From Pseudomonadota bacterium (GTDB taxonomy: Bacteria > Desulfobacterota > Desulfovibrionia > Desulfovibrionales > Desulfovibrionaceae): a stretch of DNA of 64,000 bases. Made by a program: the position numbers and the translations under genes. Of this stretch, positions 16,140 through 27,100 are shown piece by piece (the first letter of the stretch is position 1; each line of letters opens with the position of its first letter). The stretch spans positions 1 through 64,000 of the forward strand of contig JAHIUD010000072.1 in NCBI GenBank assembly GCA_018817515.1, given 5' to 3'. The notes beneath the pieces were generated by a model that saw only the letters and a program-made list of their open reading frames with translations, searched no databases and was not told where the DNA came from.

Positions 16140-16871
16140 CTACAAGAACCCGGCATCCTGAAAGCTGAAGTGCGCGCCTTCGGTGACCACCAGGTGATCC
16201 AGCACGCGCAAGCCAAGCTCCTGTGCCGAGCGGTTGATGCGCCGGGTCAGGTCCAGGTCGGCCTGGGAGGGTTTGGGATCGCCGCCGGGGTGGTTATGCG
16301 CCAGGATGATCCCCGAGGCCGAGTGCTTGAGGGCCAAGGCCAGCACCTCACGCGGGTACACCGTGGTCTGGTCCACCGTGCCGCGCCCCACGCGTTCCCA
16401 GGTCATGAGCCGGTTCTTGTTGTCCACCAGCGCCACCCAGAACTCCTCCACCTTGAGATGCCCGATGCGCGCGCGTGCGGCTTCGGCCACCACTTCCGGC
16501 CCGGAAAACACCTGCTTCTCGCGCACCGGCGCTTCGCTCACCCGGGCGAAGACCTCGCGCAACAGCGCCCAGTGTCCGCAGAGCGACTCGCCGAAGCCGT
16601 TCACCTCGCACAGGGCCTCGGAAGTGGCCTGGATGACCTCGCGCAAGGAGCCGAAGCGCGTCACCAGAGCCTTGGCCAGGGGCTTGGTGTCGCGACGGGG
16701 CAGCACCTGGCCCAGCAAAAGTTCCAGCAGTTCGTAATCGGCCAGGGCCTTGGGCTCGGTCGTGAGCTTCTCGCGCAAGCGCTGGCGATGTCCCAGGTAG
16801 TGCGGCGGCGGGCACTCGGCGGCCTTGAGGGCGGCGGAAGAAAGAGGTGGCGTCTTCTTGCGTGGGCTCAT
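16140..16871 (-). CDS. radC: RadC-family MPN/JAMM domain protein
   Basis: The 243-residue protein has an N-terminal helix-hairpin-helix region (HYLGHRQRLREKL, ADYELLELLLG, EVNGFGESL) and a C-terminal MPN domain with the JAMM metal motif HNHPGGDPKPSQADLDLT. RadC proteins are named for DNA repair but their biochemical role is uncertain. The start at 16871 overlaps the holA stop (ATGA), so translation is coupled; the tracked ORF continues upstream through holA in another frame. It is the last gene of the leuS-lptE-holA-radC run. Confidence 0.93.
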   Translation of the reverse strand: MSPRKKTPPLSSAALKAAECPPPHYLGHRQRLREKLTTEPKALADYELLELLLGQVLPRRDTKPLAKALVTRFGSLREVIQATSEALCEVNGFGESLCGHWALLREVFARVSEAPVREKQVFSGPEVVAEAARARIGHLKVEEFWVALVDNKNRLMTWERVGRGTVDQTTVYPREVLALALKHSASGIILAHNHPGGDPKPSQADLDLTRRINRSAQELGLRVLDHLVVTEGAHFSFQDAGFL

Positions 16872-17962
16872 GGCCGCCTGCCGCCGCTGGCCTGACTGGT
16901 TGGGGGAGGAGTTGGAGACTTCCCGCCGCCGCCCATGAGCTCGGCCAGTTCGGCCACGTAGCTTTCCAGGGCGTCGTCGGGCCGCCTGGTGCCGCCGATG
17001 ACCCCGAGGTTGGCGTCCAGCGTCAGCTCGATGATCCGCGCGATGCCGGCGCGGCCCAGGCGCTGGGCCATCTTCTGCATCACCGGCTTGTCGCTGGGGC
17101 GCATGCGCACGCGGGCGCCCTCGCCCTGGCTGAGCATCCACAACTGGCGCGCCTGCCAGGCCACATAGCCCAGAAGCTGGAAGAGGATCTTGTCGCCAGA
17201 GGGCCGCAGATGGTCGTCCAGCACGCGCGCCCAGACCTCGCGGGCGGCCTTGGGGGTCCTCGACGACTCGGCAAGAGCCTTCATGAAATCAAAGAACTCC
17301 ATGTCGCCGTGGGGCGCCACCAGCGCGGCCAGGTCCGGGGTGATGGTCTTCCCGCCTGACCCGCCGGGCCCTTCGGACAGCGCGCCCGCCGCAAGCTCGA
17401 TCTTGTCCAGCTCGAGGCCGGCGGCCAGGCCGTCACGCGGGAGGGCTGCGGCCAACGCCTGCCGGGCGGCCGGGTTCAGGGTCAGGCCGCGCTCAGCGGC
17501 CCAGGCGTCGAGAAATTTCGGCAGAGAGGCGTCGGTCAGGCCCGGGGACTGCCAGATCCACTTGTTCTGCTCGGCGGTTTGCCAAAAGGCGCGCCGGGGC
17601 AGAAAGTTCGGCACGGCGGCCTTGCCCTCCTTCCATGCGCCCTCCAGACAGAACACCGGCAGCACTGTGCTGGCCGTGTTCTTGAGGCCCTCGCCCAGAC
17701 GGTCCCAGAGTTCCGCCTTGAGGGACTCGGCTCGGCGCAGCAACAGCAAGGTCGGCGTGGAGAAGAGATTCTGGGTGGTCAGCTCGCCCCAGTAGCCAGG
17801 TGGAAAGGGCTCCTCGTCGCCCCAAAAGACTTTGCGGACGCAGCCAGCTCCAAGCCCTTCGAGCAGCAGCGAGGCCTGGCGCCGGAGCAGTTCGGCGTCC
17901 GGGCAGACGAGGAAGCGGAAGCCGCGGCGGGTCGGTGCTTGATTGGCCGAAGGTCGGAGCAT
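16868..17962 (-). CDS. holA: DNA polymerase III subunit delta
   Basis: The 364-residue protein is HolA-like: RFLVCPDAELLRRQ at the N-terminus, FSTPTLLLLRRAESLK (the delta-type Walker-B region), and the C-terminal clamp-loader segment DDHLRPSGDKILFQLLGYVAWQARQLW. The family is divergent, so the call leans partly on the conserved position after leuS and lptE. It opens the sliding clamp as part of the clamp loader. It overlaps radC by four bases. Confidence 0.82.
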   Translation of the reverse strand: MLRPSANQAPTRRGFRFLVCPDAELLRRQASLLLEGLGAGCVRKVFWGDEEPFPPGYWGELTTQNLFSTPTLLLLRRAESLKAELWDRLGEGLKNTASTVLPVFCLEGAWKEGKAAVPNFLPRRAFWQTAEQNKWIWQSPGLTDASLPKFLDAWAAERGLTLNPAARQALAAALPRDGLAAGLELDKIELAAGALSEGPGGSGGKTITPDLAALVAPHGDMEFFDFMKALAESSRTPKAAREVWARVLDDHLRPSGDKILFQLLGYVAWQARQLWMLSQGEGARVRMRPSDKPVMQKMAQRLGRAGIARIIELTLDANLGVIGGTRRPDDALESYVAELAELMGGGGKSPTPPPTSQASGGRRP

Positions 17963-17972
17963 GGGGCGGCTC

Positions 17973-18506
17973 CTAGTAGTTCTCGGTCATCAGGTCGGCC
18001 ATGCGGCGCACAGCCAGGTCCGTGACGCGCAGGTCCGCACCCTCGGAGTCGCCGGAATAGAAGGATTCGCTCTGGCTCTGCTCGCCGGAGTCCCACAACG
18101 TCGCGCCATCGCTGGCGCGCTGCACGCGGAAGATCAGGGTCAGGCCGGTGCCAAGCTTCAGGGACTGGTCCTGCTGGCCGGAAACGACGGTGGAGCGCGT
18201 GAATTTCTTGATGATCACCGTTAGCAGCGACGTGGCCTTGTCCTTGTCCGTCCAGGTGATGAAACGCCGACGGGTGAACTCGTCGCGGATGAGCGAGCGC
18301 AGGCGAGGCTCAAGCCAGGCCTCGACGGTGGGGTTTTCCACGCGCACCAGGGCCATGGTGCGGAAGGCCGGGTCAAGGCGCGAGGCCGCGGCCGGGTCGG
18401 GCCCAAGCAGGGTGCCCTGGCCGGTGAAGGTGTACCCGCAGCCGCACAGGGTCAGGGCTGCGGCCAGAAGCAGAGCCAGGCCCAGAAACCGTCTCAATGC
18501 GAGCAT
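17973..18506 (-). CDS. lptE: LPS assembly lipoprotein LptE
   Basis: The start at 18506 with GGGAGG upstream gives 177 residues with a signal peptide and lipobox LCGC followed directly by GYTFTGQG, typical of LptE. The rest (ALVRVENPTVEAWLEPRLRSLIRDEF, LTVIIKKFTRSTV, DLAVRRMADLM) matches the alpha/beta fold of the outer-membrane LPS translocon partner of LptD. Placement between leuS and holA is the classical position. The tracked ORF extends 37 codons upstream into leuS. Confidence 0.88.
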   Translation of the reverse strand: MLALRRFLGLALLLAAALTLCGCGYTFTGQGTLLGPDPAAASRLDPAFRTMALVRVENPTVEAWLEPRLRSLIRDEFTRRRFITWTDKDKATSLLTVIIKKFTRSTVVSGQQDQSLKLGTGLTLIFRVQRASDGATLWDSGEQSQSESFYSGDSEGADLRVTDLAVRRMADLMTENY

Positions 18507-18528
18507 GCGCGACCTCCCTGCCGTTGTT

Positions 18529-21051
<2,523 letters not shown>

Positions 21052-21074
21052 CTGCTACTCCCGAGAAAAGGGTG

Positions 21075-21668
21075 CTATTTTGCTGCCCTGGTCTTCGTGT
21101 CCGTGGACGTGGTTTGTTTGGCGTCAGCCGGTTTGCCAAGGGGCGCGGCCGGTTTCTGGCCGATCTTTGCGTCGGCCTTCTTGTCGATCTTCTTGTCGAT
21201 CTTTTTATCGATGTCGAAGCGGCCCTCGTCCACTGCCCGGGCCACGGCGTCCAGGATGCCGTTGACGAAGGAGCGCGAGTTCTCGTCGCCAAAGCCCTTG
21301 GCCAGCTCGATGGCCTCGTTGATGGCCACCTTGAGCGGGATGTCCGAGCGGTGCAGGATCTCAAAGAGCGAGAGCCTGAGGATGGCCAGTTCGACCTTGC
21401 CGATGCGCCCGATCTTCCAGTGGTCCGAGTGCTTGCCGATGACCTTGTCGATCTCCGGCAGGTTCTCGCACACGCCCTGCACCAGCTGCGAGGCGAAGCT
21501 CTTGGCGTCCTCAAGCTCGCACTCCTCCACGGCGGGGTTGCGCGTGAAGGCGCGGCGGACGTTGCTTTCGCCTTCCTGGGGGTCGAAGCCCAAACCAAAG
21601 AGAACCTGGAAAGCCAGGGTGCGGCCCTGCCTGCGCGAGCCCTTGCGCTTGTCCGGAGCTGTTGTCAC
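21075..21668 (-). CDS. nusB: Transcription antitermination factor NusB with Lys-rich tail
   Basis: NusB motifs are RRQGRTLAFQVLFGLGF, ENLPEIDKVIGKHSDHWKIGRIGKVELAILRLSLFEI and LKVAINEAIELAKGFGDENSRSFVNGILDAV. It binds boxA RNA in antitermination complexes. The start is taken as GTG at 21668, since GGAG lies six bases upstream; the tracker's TTG at 21680 lacks this. After the conserved domain there is an unusual tail of about 55 residues with KKIDKKIDKK repeats, then Ala/Pro/Thr-rich. The tail is probably disordered and is not needed for the fold. Confidence 0.93.
   Translation of the reverse strand: MTTAPDKRKGSRRQGRTLAFQVLFGLGFDPQEGESNVRRAFTRNPAVEECELEDAKSFASQLVQGVCENLPEIDKVIGKHSDHWKIGRIGKVELAILRLSLFEILHRSDIPLKVAINEAIELAKGFGDENSRSFVNGILDAVARAVDEGRFDIDKKIDKKIDKKADAKIGQKPAAPLGKPADAKQTTSTDTKTRAAK
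21178..21213 (-). repeat. 12-base in-frame tandem repeat in nusB
   Basis: Two exact units ttcttgtcgatc and a diverged third (tttttatcgatg) encode the DKKI-DKKI-DKKA segment of the NusB tail. The period is a multiple of three, so copy number can change without a frameshift. Confidence 0.85.
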
Positions 21669-21683
21669 CAATGACTCCAAGAC

Positions 21684-22154
21684 CTAGAGCTGCGCGAGAA
21701 CGCGAGCGGTCTCGAGCATGGCCATTGCGGCGTCGACGCCCTTGTTTCCGGCCTTGGACCCGGCGCGCTCGATGGCCTGCTCCAGGTTGTCCGTGGTCAG
21801 AACGCCGAAGCCCAGCGGCATGTTGTGCTCCATGCTGACCATGGCCAGACCCTTGGCGCACTCGTTGGCCACGAAGTCGAAATGCGGGGTGGCGCCGCGG
21901 ATAACCGCGCCCAGGCACACGAGCCCGTCATACTTGCCCGAGGCGGCCAGCTTCTGGGCCACCAGCGGCATCTCGAAAGCGCCGGGGATACGCACGATGG
22001 TCAGGTCCTCGCGGCTGGCGCCGTGGCGGGTCAGGGCGTCCACGGCCCCGCCGACCAGCTTGTCCACGATGAAATCGTTGAAGCGGCTGGCCACGATGGC
22101 CACCTTCAGTCCCTTGGCGTCCAGCTGTCCTTCGACGGTCTTGATATGGCCCAT
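21684..22154 (-). CDS. ribH: 6,7-dimethyl-8-ribityllumazine synthase
   Basis: The 156-residue protein has [59 protein letters not shown] and [24 protein letters not shown], all family signatures. It condenses the dihydroxybutanone phosphate made by RibBA with the pyrimidinedione to give the riboflavin precursor. The start at 22154 has CGGAGG upstream; the tracked ORF is nine codons longer. It sits between ribBA and nusB. Confidence 0.97.
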   Translation of the reverse strand: MGHIKTVEGQLDAKGLKVAIVASRFNDFIVDKLVGGAVDALTRHGASREDLTIVRIPGAFEMPLVAQKLAASGKYDGLVCLGAVIRGATPHFDFVANECAKGLAMVSMEHNMPLGFGVLTTDNLEQAIERAGSKAGNKGVDAAMAMLETARVLAQL

Positions 22155-22167
22155 GGTTGTCCTCCGT

Positions 22168-23421
22168 TCAGGAAAGGTCAAAGTTCTTTGGTGGGTTGCG
22201 CAATTTCTTGGCGTCGCCCAGATTGGTCAGCATGTGGCCCATCTTGTCTTTCTTGGTCTGCAGATAGCGCTCGTTCAGGGCGCAGGCGGCCATCTCGATG
22301 GGCACGCGTTCCACGACCTTCAGGCCGTAGCCCTCCAGCCCCACGATCTTCTTGGGGTTGTTGGTCATCAGGCGCATCTGCGACACGCCGAGCGAGACCA
22401 GGATCTGCGCGCCGGTGCCGTACTCGCGCAGGTCGGGCTGAAAGCCCAGCTTGGCGTTGGCCTCGACAGTGTCGTAGCCCTCGTCCTGCAGGTGATAGGC
22501 CTTGATCTTGTTGCCCAGGCCGATGCCCCGGCCCTCCTGGCGCATGTACAGAAGTACGCCTGCGCCCTCCTGCTCGATCATGCACATGGCCGCAGCCAGC
22601 TGGTCGCCGCAGTCGCAGCGCACGGAGCCGAACACGTCGCCGGTGAGGCATTCGCTGTGCACACGCACCAGCACGGGCTTGTCCGGGCTGATGTCGCCCT
22701 TGAACAGGGCGATGTGGGTGCGGTGGTCGGCCTCGGAGGTGAAGGCCGCAGTCTTGAACTGGCCCCAGCGGGTGGGCAGCTCGGCCTCGGCGATCTTGGT
22801 CACGGCCTTGCCGCCGAACTTCATGCGGTGCTTGATCAGGTCGGCCACGGAGCAGATCTTGAGCCCGTGCTCGGCCGCAAAGAGCTTCAGGTCCGGCATG
22901 CGGGCCATCTGGCCGTCTTCGCGCATGATCTCACAAATTACGCCTGCGGGCTTGCAACCGGCCAGTCGGGCGATGTCCACGCTGCCCTCGGTCTGCCCGG
23001 CGCGCACCAGCACGCCGCCGCTTCTTGCCCGAAGCGGGAAGATGTGGCCGGGGGTGACGATGTCCGTCGCCTTGACGCCGTCGGCCACGGCGGTGAGGAT
23101 GGTGTGGCTGCGGTCAAAGGCTGAAATGCCGGTGGTGACGCCTTCGCGCGCCTCAATGGACACGGTGAAGTTGGTGCCGAACTTGCTCTGGTTGCTCTGC
23201 GCCATGAGCGGCAGCTCCAGCCGGTCGATCATGTCCGGCGCCATGGCCAGGCAGATGAGGCCGCGTCCGAACTTGGCCATGAAGTTGATGGCCTCAGGGG
23301 TGGTTTTTTCTGCTGCGATGACGAGGTCGCCCTCGTTCTCGCGGTCTTCGTCATCCACCATGATGACCATCCGGCCCTGCCGGATGTCCTCAATGGCTTC
23401 CTCAATGCTGCACAGGGGCAT
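22168..23421 (-). CDS. ribBA: Bifunctional DHBP synthase / GTP cyclohydrolase II
   Basis: The 417-residue protein has an N-terminal RibB domain ([37 protein letters not shown]) and a C-terminal RibA domain with zinc cysteines in [21 protein letters not shown] and the catalytic region [22 protein letters not shown]. It supplies both precursors of riboflavin. ribD and ribE, often in this operon, are not adjacent. No FMN riboswitch could be recognised upstream. Confidence 0.97.
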   Translation of the reverse strand: MPLCSIEEAIEDIRQGRMVIMVDDEDRENEGDLVIAAEKTTPEAINFMAKFGRGLICLAMAPDMIDRLELPLMAQSNQSKFGTNFTVSIEAREGVTTGISAFDRSHTILTAVADGVKATDIVTPGHIFPLRARSGGVLVRAGQTEGSVDIARLAGCKPAGVICEIMREDGQMARMPDLKLFAAEHGLKICSVADLIKHRMKFGGKAVTKIAEAELPTRWGQFKTAAFTSEADHRTHIALFKGDISPDKPVLVRVHSECLTGDVFGSVRCDCGDQLAAAMCMIEQEGAGVLLYMRQEGRGIGLGNKIKAYHLQDEGYDTVEANAKLGFQPDLREYGTGAQILVSLGVSQMRLMTNNPKKIVGLEGYGLKVVERVPIEMAACALNERYLQTKKDKMGHMLTNLGDAKKLRNPPKNFDLS

Positions 23422-23609
23422 GGGTGAACCTCACTCGTAGAGCCGTGGCAGGGGCCAAAAAGCCAGCCAGGCCGGATTCTCAAACATCAGAACCAATCCG
23501 TTTACCCCAAAACCGTACGGCGGGGAAAGCTGTTTTTTATCGCTTAAAATACAGCATGTTATTAATAAGCCAGGGAAGGAGCCCGGCAAAGCCACGGGAC
23601 AGGCAGACT

Positions 23610-25340
23610 CTAGCAGGCTGTGAAGCCGGCCACCTCGACGCAGTTGCGGCCCTTGTTCTTGGCCCGGTACAGAGCCTGGTCGGCGCGCTCCAGAAGCGAT
23701 CCCACTTCGTCGCCCTGGGTATACTCCGCCACGCCGAAGCTGGAGGTAACCCGCCCGACCAGGGGAAAATCCGTGGAGGTGAACTCAAGGCGCAAGCGTT
23801 CGGCCAGAGCCGCCACCACCTGGATCTCCGTCTCCGGGCAGACCAGCAGGAACTCCTCGCCGCCGTAGCGCCCCACAATATCGGTCTCGCGCGCGGTGCG
23901 TGACAGGAGCCCGGCGATGGCGATGAGCACGTTGTCCCCGGCCTGGTGCCCGTGCAGATCGTTGACGTCCTTGAAGTGGTCGATGTCGAGCAGGATGACG
24001 GAGAAGGGCTTGCCGTAGCGCCGGGCGCGCAGCACCTCCGTCCGCAACGCCTCCTCAAGCCTGCGGCGGTTGGACAGCCCCGTAAGACGGTCAGTGCGGG
24101 TCATGACCTCCAGGGCGTGGTTCTTCTCGTCCAGCTCCCGCACGGCTTGCTCCAGCATGTCGTTGGTGGCGGCCAGTTCCTCGGTGCGCAGGGCAACTTT
24201 GGACTCCAGGTTGGTCACCAGGTCCTGCATGCGCGCCACCATGCTTTTGAAGGTGGCGGCCAGCACGCCGATCTCGTCGCCCTCCGGCGCCTTGGGGCTG
24301 TCCTCCAGGCCGTCCACACGGAGCTGCGCAGCTGCCTGGGTCAGGTCGACGATCTTGCGGGTAACCGTGGTATGGATGAGCCAGGCTACCACCATGGCGA
24401 AGCCCAGACCGAGCAGCGCCGTTGCCAGGATGATCACGCTGGCCAGACGGCTGACCCCGCTGATGCGGGCCCTGGCCCGCTCCACCTCGATGGCGGCCAG
24501 AGCCTTGAGGTCGCGGGAAATGGGGTCCACCGCGTGGGCCTGCAGGCTGAAGTCGTTGAGCAGGCCGCGGATCCTCACGTCGACATCCGGGATGCGCCCG
24601 GCCACCACAAGATAATCACGCACCAGCCTGCGGACCTCGGCCCGGCGCGCGGGCGCGAGTTCAGGCGCGGTTTCAAGTGCGCGCTCCAGCTTGAAGCCAA
24701 TGTTCAGGGCAGTCTGCATGTACGGTCGCTGCCGAAGGATGAGATATTTCTGGACGTTGTGGTCCATTTCCAAATAGAGTAGATGCGCTTCCGTGGCGCC
24801 GCGCAGCAAGACGCCCAGGCGGTCGCCCAACTGCCCCAGTTGCTCCAGCAGGCCGGTCTTCGGCGCGGCCAGAACAGCCACCTGGCTCACGGTCTCCTCG
24901 AAAATTTCCCCGAAGCGCTGGGCCGAGGTCAGGTACAAGGTGATGTCCTTGTTGCGTTCGCGCAAGGAGAAGCTGACGTTTGAGGCCTCGACGATCTTGC
25001 GCAGATCCTCGCTTAAGGCCACCACACGTGCGGTGACCGCCTTGGCTGGCAGGAAATACTGCTCATGGGCGTCTGCATAGCCGATCTCAGAGAACTTGAG
25101 GAAGAAGTCGCGGTGCATGCGCCGGGCCTTCTCCAGCTCACCGCCCATCTCGAACACGCGCTGGCGGATCTCCACGCTGGTGAGGATCTCCGACTCGGCC
25201 TCTAGGACCACCCTCAAGGCGCCATATCCCGCCAGCGCCTCCAGCAGGAGCAGCACGAGCAACAGCGAAAAGGCGCAGCCGAACTTGACGCTGAGGCTCA
25301 GGCTGCGCCAATGGCGTAAGATGTCGTGCAGGCGGTTCAT
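23610..25340 (-). CDS. Membrane diguanylate cyclase (HAMP-GGDEF)
   Basis: The 576-residue protein has a transmembrane segment near residues 15-40, a helical periplasmic sensor of about 270 residues, a second transmembrane segment (LASVIILATALLGLGFAMVV), a HAMP linker, a short coiled coil (LRTEELAATNDMLEQAVREL) and a GGDEF domain with GGEEF at about 493-497. The I-site RETD is five residues before it, so product inhibition is expected. It should synthesise cyclic-di-GMP. The ATG at 25340 overlaps the stop of the upstream solute-binding lipoprotein gene (ATGA), which argues for coupled expression and possibly a shared sensing role. Confidence 0.92.
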   Translation of the reverse strand: MNRLHDILRHWRSLSLSVKFGCAFSLLLVLLLLEALAGYGALRVVLEAESEILTSVEIRQRVFEMGGELEKARRMHRDFFLKFSEIGYADAHEQYFLPAKAVTARVVALSEDLRKIVEASNVSFSLRERNKDITLYLTSAQRFGEIFEETVSQVAVLAAPKTGLLEQLGQLGDRLGVLLRGATEAHLLYLEMDHNVQKYLILRQRPYMQTALNIGFKLERALETAPELAPARRAEVRRLVRDYLVVAGRIPDVDVRIRGLLNDFSLQAHAVDPISRDLKALAAIEVERARARISGVSRLASVIILATALLGLGFAMVVAWLIHTTVTRKIVDLTQAAAQLRVDGLEDSPKAPEGDEIGVLAATFKSMVARMQDLVTNLESKVALRTEELAATNDMLEQAVRELDEKNHALEVMTRTDRLTGLSNRRRLEEALRTEVLRARRYGKPFSVILLDIDHFKDVNDLHGHQAGDNVLIAIAGLLSRTARETDIVGRYGGEEFLLVCPETEIQVVAALAERLRLEFTSTDFPLVGRVTSSFGVAEYTQGDEVGSLLERADQALYRAKNKGRNCVEVAGFTAC

Positions 25341-26590
25341 CGCTTCGGCGCGTAGGTGAATTCCACGTTGCCCTTGAGCCCCTCCACTCCGCTGGTGGGG
25401 TCCGTCAGCCTGAGGACGTTGAAGCTCTGGGCGGCGCAATCGCCGAACTCGTCGCAAGTGAGACTACCGGTCAGCCCGGGGTAGCCCGTGGTGGAGTACA
25501 GGGCGTCGCGCAGGGCCTGGCGGCCGATGCGCAGACGTCCGTTACCGCCCTTCACTGCAGCCTTCTCGATGGCCGCGAAGAGGATGCCTGCGGCGTCAAA
25601 GGCATTGATGAAGTAATAAGTCGGCGGGGAGCCATGATAGCGGGCCTTGTACTCCGCCTCCAGCTTCTCCAGCTCGGGCGTCCTTTTCGGCGGGGTGGGC
25701 CCCACGAAGTACATGCCGATGGCAGCGGCCTGCACTGCCTGGATGAAGCTGTTCTCGATGAGCGAGCCGTCGCTCATGAGCACGGTCTTGGCCAGGGCCG
25801 GCATCTTCCTGGCTTGCAGCAGCACATGGTTGCCCTCGGGCTGGAACAGCGGAAAAAACACCATCTCGGCCCTGGAGTTGATCACTGTGGTCAGCACGGG
25901 CTCCATGTTTGCGTCGTTCTTATTCACCGTGGCGTCCAGCACGATTTTCCCGCCGAGCTGCTCGAATTCCTCCCGGAACCCGTTCGTCAGCCCCTTGGTG
26001 TAGATGTCGCCGTCATTGATGGTGGCGGCCTTGCGGATGCCCAGTTTTTCATAGGCGAAACGGGCGGCGGCAGGACCGGCGGATTCCTCGTTGGGCGCGG
26101 TGCGCAGGTAGCCCGTCTGCCATTTGGGCGCGCGGTGCCCGCCGATGGCAGTGAGGAACGGGGCGGAGTTGTTGCCGGAGATCATGGCCAGCCCTGCCTT
26201 GGACATGACCTCGGCGGTGGAGGCGGCGGCTCCGGAGCAGGTGGTGCCAAAGATGGCCAGAACCTTGGGATCGGCCACGAGCTTCAGGGCCGCGTTGGCT
26301 CCGCCCTCGGCGTTGCAGCCGGTGTCCTCGGTCATAAGCTTCACCGTGCGTCCCAGAACCTTGTTGCCACGGCTGGCCAGGGCCAACTCCAGGCCGCGAA
26401 TCTGGTCCTGGCCCAGGGGGGCCACCTTGCCGGAGAGGGCCTGGACCACGCCAAGCGTCAGGGGCTCGTCCGGGCCAAGGTCTACGCAGCCGAGCTTGTC
26501 CGCACAGGGCTCCGGCGCCGTCTCGCAACTGCAGAGCAGAGACAACGCGGCAAGGACGACAGTAAGCAAGGCAAGGACGGCACGCTTCAC
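25337..26590 (-). CDS. LivJ-type periplasmic ligand-binding lipoprotein
   Basis: The GTG start at 26590 has CGGAGG seven bases upstream and begins a signal peptide (VKRAVLALLTVVLAALSLLCSC) with a lipobox-like LCSC. The 417-residue product is a type 1 periplasmic-binding protein of the branched-chain amino acid/amide family: LTLGVVQALSGKVAPLGQDQIRGLELA, GTTCSGAAASTAEVMSKAGLAMISGNNSAP, FAYEKLGIRKAATINDGDIYTKG. No permease or ATPase genes are adjacent. Instead it overlaps a diguanylate cyclase gene, so it may deliver ligand information to the cyclase sensor rather than serve transport; this is inference. The tracked ORF extends 58 codons upstream. Confidence 0.85.
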   Translation of the reverse strand: MKRAVLALLTVVLAALSLLCSCETAPEPCADKLGCVDLGPDEPLTLGVVQALSGKVAPLGQDQIRGLELALASRGNKVLGRTVKLMTEDTGCNAEGGANAALKLVADPKVLAIFGTTCSGAAASTAEVMSKAGLAMISGNNSAPFLTAIGGHRAPKWQTGYLRTAPNEESAGPAAARFAYEKLGIRKAATINDGDIYTKGLTNGFREEFEQLGGKIVLDATVNKNDANMEPVLTTVINSRAEMVFFPLFQPEGNHVLLQARKMPALAKTVLMSDGSLIENSFIQAVQAAAIGMYFVGPTPPKRTPELEKLEAEYKARYHGSPPTYYFINAFDAAGILFAAIEKAAVKGGNGRLRIGRQALRDALYSTTGYPGLTGSLTCDEFGDCAAQSFNVLRLTDPTSGVEGLKGNVEFTYAPKR

Positions 26591-26820
26591 GACAGGACCT
26601 CCGGGTTTGCTACAGGCTCTTAACATTAGCCTGGGAAACCTATTACGTAAAGCCCTGCTCTCAATATTTTGAATTGGCCCCTGACCTTGGACAGCCCATG
26701 CCTGCCTGATCCTGCCGAAGGGGATACGCCGTGGAATTGATCCCACGCGCAATACGGCTGCCAATCAGGCCATGGCGCTGATTTTAGCGCCCCTTGCGCC
26801 CGTCGCCACGCCGAAGACCA

Positions 26821-26857
26821 GAAAAAAGGCGCCTCAGCCAGTCAGCTGAAGCGCCTC
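26821..26857 (-). terminator. Terminator of tRNA-Leu
   Basis: On the minus strand AGGCGCTTCAGC-TGACTG-GCTGAGGCGCC (one G-T pair) is followed by TTTTTT, directly downstream of the tRNA. Confidence 0.85.
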
Positions 26858-26864
26858 TAATTTT

Positions 26865-26951
26865 TGGTGCCGAAGGGGAGACTCGAACTCCCATGGCCTT
26901 GCGACCACTAGACCCTGAACCTAGCGTGTCTACCAATTCCACCACTTCGGC
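26865..26951 (-). tRNA. tRNA-Leu (anticodon CAG)
   Basis: The minus strand reads GCCGAAGTGGTGGAATTGG as acceptor and D-arm start, an anticodon arm CTAGG-TTCAGGG-TCTAG giving anticodon CAG, a long variable arm (TGGTCGCAAGGCCA), GTTCGAGTC in the T-arm and an encoded CCA end. The long variable arm and acceptor identity GCCGAAG...CTTCGGCA fit tRNA-Leu, here decoding CUG, the dominant leucine codon in this GC-rich sequence. Confidence 0.95.
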
Positions 26952-27100
26952 ATTAAGCGGTCAGCCTGCGCTGATCCGTTGTTGCGAGTGAAGCATTTAG
27001 CCGCATCGGCCAGCCTTGGCAAGGACTTTTTGCCCTGTGGGCGAATTTTCCTGCCCGCTGCCGTGCAATGCCCGGCGCTCCCGGCCTCTCGACCCCTGGC

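Noticed and set aside
23422-23609. Possible FMN riboswitch before ribBA
   Set aside because: The conserved RFN boxes were looked for on the minus strand and not found.
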